Source: Larix sibirica
Taxonomy: Eukaryota; Streptophyta; Pinopsida; Pinales; Pinaceae
DNA length: 23,402 nucleotides
Reading direction: 5' to 3'
NCBI GenBank assembly: GCA_004151065.3
Contig: NWUY0300011340.1
Location: forward strand, 12,393 to 35,794
Made by a program: the position numbers and the translations under genes. Under the pieces are notes generated by a model that was not told the origin of the DNA, made no database searches, and saw only the letters and a list, made by a program, of their open reading frames with translations. Below, one piece after another: positions 18,484 to 23,402 of this stretch; the stretch's first letter is position 1, and each line of letters begins with the position of its first letter.

Positions 18484-19078
18484 TGTGATCATGTATTCAT
18501 GGAGGCAAAAGACAATGCTAGCGGGTACATTGTTGTATATTGTGAAGAATCAAGACCAAACGACTTGGCAGTGAGAGAAGATAGAATGACAACTGTTTAT
18601 TGGATGGTTTGAAGCAGTCAATCACATAAGAAGATAGAAGGCATCGACGATTCTGCTAGAGCAAAGGATAAATAGAAAAATGTGGAAGAATAGGGGGCAC
18701 CCTTTCAATAAAGAAATGTATGGCCATTGTGTTGATTTGTGGAATGTCATGGTCTATAGCTTGGCATTAGTTTGTATGTGTAGAGCCTGAAATCTGTAGA
18801 GTGTATTGGATAATTAGAGTATAATAATTGGCTGTGTTATTGTGCATATTGAATTGTTGAGAGTGTCTACATAAAAGTAGATTTTTTGTATTGATATGTA
18901 TGTTTTTGAAAGGTTCCTTGTTTACCATGATTGCAGTTTATTACTCTTGTGAATGAACATGATGTAAAGAGGAAGATTTAGCCACTGCTTGTGCGGATAG
19001 TCTACTTATAACAAAGATGATCAAGGAAACTGCTGTGTAATTATGATTTTCCAAGGGGATTTCCTTCTCTGGACCAAG

Positions 19079-19090
19079 TGGTATCAGAGC
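19079..19090 (+). promoter_or_regulatory. tRNA-iMet primer-binding site (copy 2)
   Basis: Same TGGTATCAGAGC as 10167-10178, in the second block. Confidence 0.85.
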
Positions 19091-20440
19091 TAGCTACAAC
19101 TCTGGGATGAGAGAGATGTCAAGAATATCAGAGCTAGATACAGCTCTGGGAGGAGAAGATTACAATGGAAGAATGTAGAAGATAAAGCAAATGAAGAAGC
19201 ACGAGATGCCAGAGAAAAGGATGAAGTTGTTTAAAAAAAAGTTGAGTCTGTTGAAGAAATGTGTGAGATAGAAGAGAGCTACATAGAAGAGAATATAAAG
19301 GAGCTGCAAAGTGAAGAAAACAACATATTAAATTTCTAGGAAAAGAGAGGAGGAGGAATCTGCATGAAGTGAAGAAAACCGAAAGGGTCGTTGCTAAGAG
19401 GAAAGATAATCTCTGATAGAATTTACAAGGGCCACTGCTAAGAGGAAAGATAGTCTCTCATATAATTCACTGTTGGAGATAGAGGTAGTATGGGTTAGAA
19501 GAGAAATTTATGATCAAATAAAGATGACAGTTGCAATGGTGGTAGCTTGATTGTATCTCTAGAAGAAAAGATGGTCACTTGGAGATAAACCTGGAGTGTG
19601 TGGTTTGAAGTTGGAGTGTTGGTTGCACGAGGGACACCACATTCAAGGTTTAACATGAGAGGAATAGATGACTCCATGTTGTAAGTGAGTGGGTTCCTTG
19701 ACCACAGAAGTAGGTTGTGGGAGGAAATCCAGTGGGAAGGTCTCATGGGTGGAGACTTGGCTCACATGTTGCCAGGGACATGTTGGTAGAAGTGTGATTG
19801 TGGTAGTTGTCTCGTTGCCTAAATGTTGACCAGAGATTAAGTGTGTCATTGAATCCAAGAGACAAGAGGAATGTACAAAGATGCAGAGGCTTACAACAAC
19901 GAAAGACTCAAGTGTAGATGTGAAGAAGCACATGTGTCAATGTGCCAGGATGAAAAAATAAGATGAAATGCAGATAGGATTCCTTGATTCCCTCAATATA
20001 ATGTTTGTTGATTTGTTTGCAGGAAGAAATGGTCTTGTGGCATATAAATAAAATGTTGTTGGACAAGATAAGAACATCAATCAAAGAAGGGAAGAGAAGC
20101 GCATGAAATGATGTGCAATAAATTAATGAGTTGCGCAAGACAAAGAAATGAATTAGAGAGATGGTTGAAGAGAAAATTGTAGTAGATCACCACAAAGGAC
20201 ATGCGAAGTGCATTTGAATGCAAAAGATAGCAAGAGTTTGGAAGCAAAAATAAAGAGGGAAGGTTATGGCCAGAAAAAAGTTGCAGATTGTAGAGGTGGC
20301 ACGGGGAGAAGATGAAGGAGATAAAGAAGCTTGTAGAGAGAGCCTGTGTAGAAGAAGATGCCCATGTGAAAAGAATGAGATGGTAGAGGATTGAAGAAGT
20401 TGCTATGAAGATGAGGGTTGATTTGCAATCATGGGAAATG

Positions 20441-20695
20441 CTACCCCCCAATTTTGCATGGGTGACCACGAGTGATTTTTATCACATTTTTAGCAGGCTT
20501 ACATGTTGACGAAGATTTGGATGGCCTTGTATTGATGCTCATGGAGGCCTTTTCTTGTGGCGTGTTCTTGATCCTTAACACATAGATGGCATTATAGCAC
20601 TCGGTATCATCTTTGTTTGAGCGCCCTGCTTGTTTCTCTCCATTGGCACGTATGGAGGCATGTTTTTGGCTTATAGAGAGGGTCATTCCCTCCAT
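20441..20695 (-). pseudogene. Unrecognised minus-strand ORF in nested island (copy 2)
   Basis: Identical to 11529-11783: 84 codons, basic and hydrophilic, no recognised family. Confidence 0.25.
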
Positions 20696-21220
20696 GGTGA
20701 TGGTTGTTTATTGTTGACACATTCTCCTTGCTTTTGATGCTTCTATCACGGGTTAATGGTCTCCTTGCTTCATGGATTGATGAGTTAGCATGGAGGTTGG
20801 GTATTGGTTGCTATGTGGATATCATTCATTACACATGTGTTGAGGTCGCTCCCTTCTTTGATGAGCTATTATGTATCTATTTGGTAGTGAGGGTTTGACC
20901 CCTTGATGTATGGAAGCAACCTCTTGCACTTGTTGACTTGTTCTACGTTCATTGGTTTTCCCTTGATGAGCACCCACCCTTTGGAAGGTTGTTTACACAC
21001 TTATCTAGGCCATTTTTTATGGGATGTTTTTGGAGGGGCGTCCTAGCTTCATGTCCAGTTATCTTTTGACAGAGTGCCTAGAATTGTGCCATCTCAACAC
21101 CATTAGATGCAATGGCCGCAAGATTTCTGAAAAATAGTTAAATATAAAATCGGATAAATATTGAGGAAGTTAGCGATTCCAGAACTGCAATTTAAAGAGT
21201 TGCATTGTATTTTTGCTACA

Positions 21221-21403
21221 CATGCCTTTTAAAGCCTTTTCATGGAGAGCGTTGACCTTATTGAGGAAGCGCTCCACCATTTTAGGCCTTTTCCTTGGAG
21301 TGCTACCTTTTGGAGAGCCTTTAGAGGCTATGTTTGGGACATCTACTTGTTATCTTTCCTCATTTGATGGAGGTGCCCTACTTCTTGGGCCATATGTATT
21401 TTG
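21221..21403 (-). pseudogene. Minus-strand coding-like segment with one stop (copy 2)
   Basis: Same 61-codon segment with the basic PRKRPK cluster and the single TAA as at 12309-12491. Confidence 0.3.
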
Positions 21404-23244
21404 GATGTTGTAGTTGTGGTTTTGACCACCCCATTTTGTGGATCTTGTTAGAGTTTGTTAGGGTTTAGTAGAGTATTTTGATTTGTTTATTCCACCCTAG
21501 GCTAGATCTAGGATTTTATCACCATTTTATTGTAAAAGAATTTGAGCTCATCTCCTATCTAAGAGAGCCTCTTGCTCATTCATTTTTCATGTTTGGATTG
21601 GGAGAGAAGTCCCACTAAGACTTAATGAAATATCTCTTGGTGCTTATGGATGCTTGATGTTAGCGCTATGATGAGGAAATCTTGCTAATGCTATGGTGCA
21701 TTTTTTGGGATCAACAATGGTTTCTTGTTTGAGATGATTTGCAAGTGAGCTCTTTACCTTGTAAGGTTAAATTTATTTGGTTTGTAATTGAATAGGTTGT
21801 ATAATCTCAACTCTTGATTGTATGCCCTTGGATTCCATGCTTAATGAGTATTATGCCAAAGTTAGTGTTGAATATACCACTCTGATTATTCCCTTGTAGA
21901 TCCTAGGATAAATCTAGACTTTCTTGGATATGGTAGGAATTAGCTCTCAAACCCTATATATCCTTAGATGTTTGTAAGCTCTTCATTACTATCCTTGATT
22001 GACCCCATTTGTCCATTTGATAAGGCACTACTCGCCAATCCCTTCATCACTATTAAGTATTATCCTTTACTTTCATAAAAAATCTTGTTTTGCTAGGGTT
22101 ACTCTTTGAATTCACCTTGTGCTTCATTGCTAAACCCTAGTAATCCTATTTAGGGACTCCTCCCTTGAGGTAGAGAAGAGTTATCCTAAAGAGCAGAAGA
22201 GGGTTGGTGAGATGACAATGCTCTCGTCTTAGTTATCCATAAGCCATCATTGATTTTAGGGATTTCAATCTCAAAATTTGGTTTGTGTGATAACACGAAA
22301 GATAAAGGCGTTGGGGGAGAAGCTGCTAAGAAGATAAAGATGTTGTTAACTTAGAGATATAGTAGATTGCAAATTTGTTAGAGAAAGAAAAGACATGAAG
22401 AAATATTGTAGAAGAACACTAGAAGAATTCAAATTGAAAGTTTCCAAGGGAGAATACGTTGCAGACCAAGTGTAGATGTGTTGCATGAAGAGGAAGAATA
22501 ATGAAGTTGTGTCTTTTCTGATTTTAATTTGTGAAGATGCGATACATCAACATACTCATTGACTATGATAGTTTGCATGTGGTTGTGAATAATTGAGTTG
22601 GGAGAAGCATAAGATGTTGAGTAGGTGAGTCCATGTCGTATTGTTTCGAGCAAGAGTGGTTGGCTACATCGAACTACCTTTCTAGACTGCATGAAAAAGG
22701 GAAATGGAATGGCTTTGCGGGGACACGACTGAATTCAAGTTATGTGGGTGATGCATGGCTGAGGAGCATATGAGCAATGCTTTTGATTATGAAGAAAGAG
22801 AGAAATAGGTGGCAATAGTAGCGAAAGATGTGTTGCAACAAAAAGTGACTTGTAAATCCCAAATTTTTGTAACAATTGTCTTATTATATTCTTGTGGATA
22901 AATATTTGTAGCAATCAATGTGAGAGGCTATTGAGATGAAGATAGTCACTGCAAGTTGAAGAAAGAAGGTGCAACAAAAAGATGATATGCATTGCATTGC
23001 CATAGAAGAAGTGTGAGGAGATGAAATCCTTGATTTCCATGATACAATGTTGAATGCATAATTGATTACTAGAGCATCTATGAGAGTTGTATTGGACAAT
23101 TGAAGATTTGATGAAATTACCTCATGAGCACGAGGGCATTCTTTTCTTTGTAACTTGGGGATGCAGATGTAGGTTAAGTCACTTGGTTTGAGTTCGTATT
23201 TGAGTTTGACGACCTTGAAGTTCGACAAAAAATTGACAATGAAA

Positions 23245-23376
23245 AATTAGGTGATAAAATTTGATATTAAGTTCAGCATTGAGTTCGAGAACATATAGAA
23301 TGTCAACATTTCAAAATACATGTAATAAAATTCAATACACATTAAACCTAGGTTGCCAGGGGACGGGGACGTGTGC
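23245..23376. other. Single-copy extension beyond copy 2
   Basis: This is AT-rich sequence with no gene, starting AATTAGGTGATAAAA directly after the repeated block without an undetermined base. It shows the natural continuation of the retroelement region, or its flank, that copy 1 lacks. Confidence 0.5.
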
Positions 23377-23401
23377 GGGTACTTGGGGATGGGTGCGGGG
23401 G
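23359..23401 (+). repeat. G-rich tract with G-quadruplex potential
   Basis: Six G-runs of three or more lie in 43 bases: 23359-23362, 23365-23368, 23377-23379, 23385-23388, 23391-23393 and 23397-23401. The last four have loops of 5, 2 and 3 bases, which meets the usual quadruplex rule. GGGGACGGGGAC-like words suggest the start of a GC-rich minisatellite cut by the window end. Confidence 0.65.
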
Positions 23402-23402
23402 C

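Larger units (their letters stand above)
14334..23244 (+). repeat. 8,911-bp direct repeat, copy 2
   Basis: This is the second copy of the block at 5422-14332 in the same orientation, with no difference noticed. It continues past its end into 158 bases of sequence not present after copy 1. Confidence 0.95.
18261..23244 (+). mobile_element. Putative LTR retroelement with nested island (copy 2)
   Basis: This is the second copy of the LTR (18261-19076), interior (19077-20432), nested island (20433-22282) and right interior (22283-23244), as described for copy 1. No 3' LTR was found in the 158 bases beyond the block, so the element is incomplete here too. Confidence 0.45.

Noticed and set aside
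1-23402. CRISPR arrays, bacterial operons, rRNA or tRNA genes
   Set aside because: The window is eukaryotic, with introns and plant retroelements. The three- and two-unit repeats lack regular unique spacers, and no RNA-gene consensus was seen. TGGTATCAGAGC is a primer-binding site and not a tRNA gene.

Overview
The window looks like a piece of a large, repeat-rich land-plant nuclear genome. The evidence is AT-rich DNA, spliceosomal introns, decayed plant-type L1 LINEs that keep zf-RVT and RNase H pieces, a plant-type tRNA-iMet primer-binding site of an LTR retrotransposon, and exons of LL-diaminopimelate aminotransferase. The TE load inside introns would suit a gymnosperm, but nothing here fixes the species. 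No intact protein-coding gene is present.

Layout: 1-5420 is AT-rich flank. It holds an unrecognised short ORF (1186-1452), a 5'-truncated antisense LINE (about 1975-4165) and a weak coding-like stretch (4860-5325). A single undetermined base lies at 5421. The next block, 5422-14332 (8,911 bp), is followed by another single undetermined base at 14333. The same block then occurs again at 14334-23244 in the same orientation, with period 8912. All compared parts, including every ORF translation except those crossing a block end, are identical. Positions 23245-23402 are a short extension that ends in a G-rich tract.

Content of each block, left to right: an antisense LINE remnant with an internal duplication of its zf-RVT region; intron-like DNA with a 90-bp tandem repeat; a 63-bp coding exon; a 1.69-kb intron carrying a perfect 66-bp direct repeat; a 105-bp coding exon; then a putative LTR (about 816 bp) with three 22-bp repeats, a tRNA-iMet primer-binding site and a purine-rich interior without gag or pol. 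That interior seems to be interrupted by a differently composed island with minus-strand coding-like segments. The two exons join in phase 0 into 56 codons that match the N-terminal third of LL-diaminopimelate aminotransferase (lysine synthesis). No other exon of that gene is visible.

The most important point for a reader is the 8.9-kb duplication. The identity together with a single N exactly at each left boundary makes a scaffolding or redundant-contig artefact the leading explanation. A very recent tandem duplication is the alternative. I found no convincing new biological system. The other notable signals are small structured repeats within the transposons and the intron.
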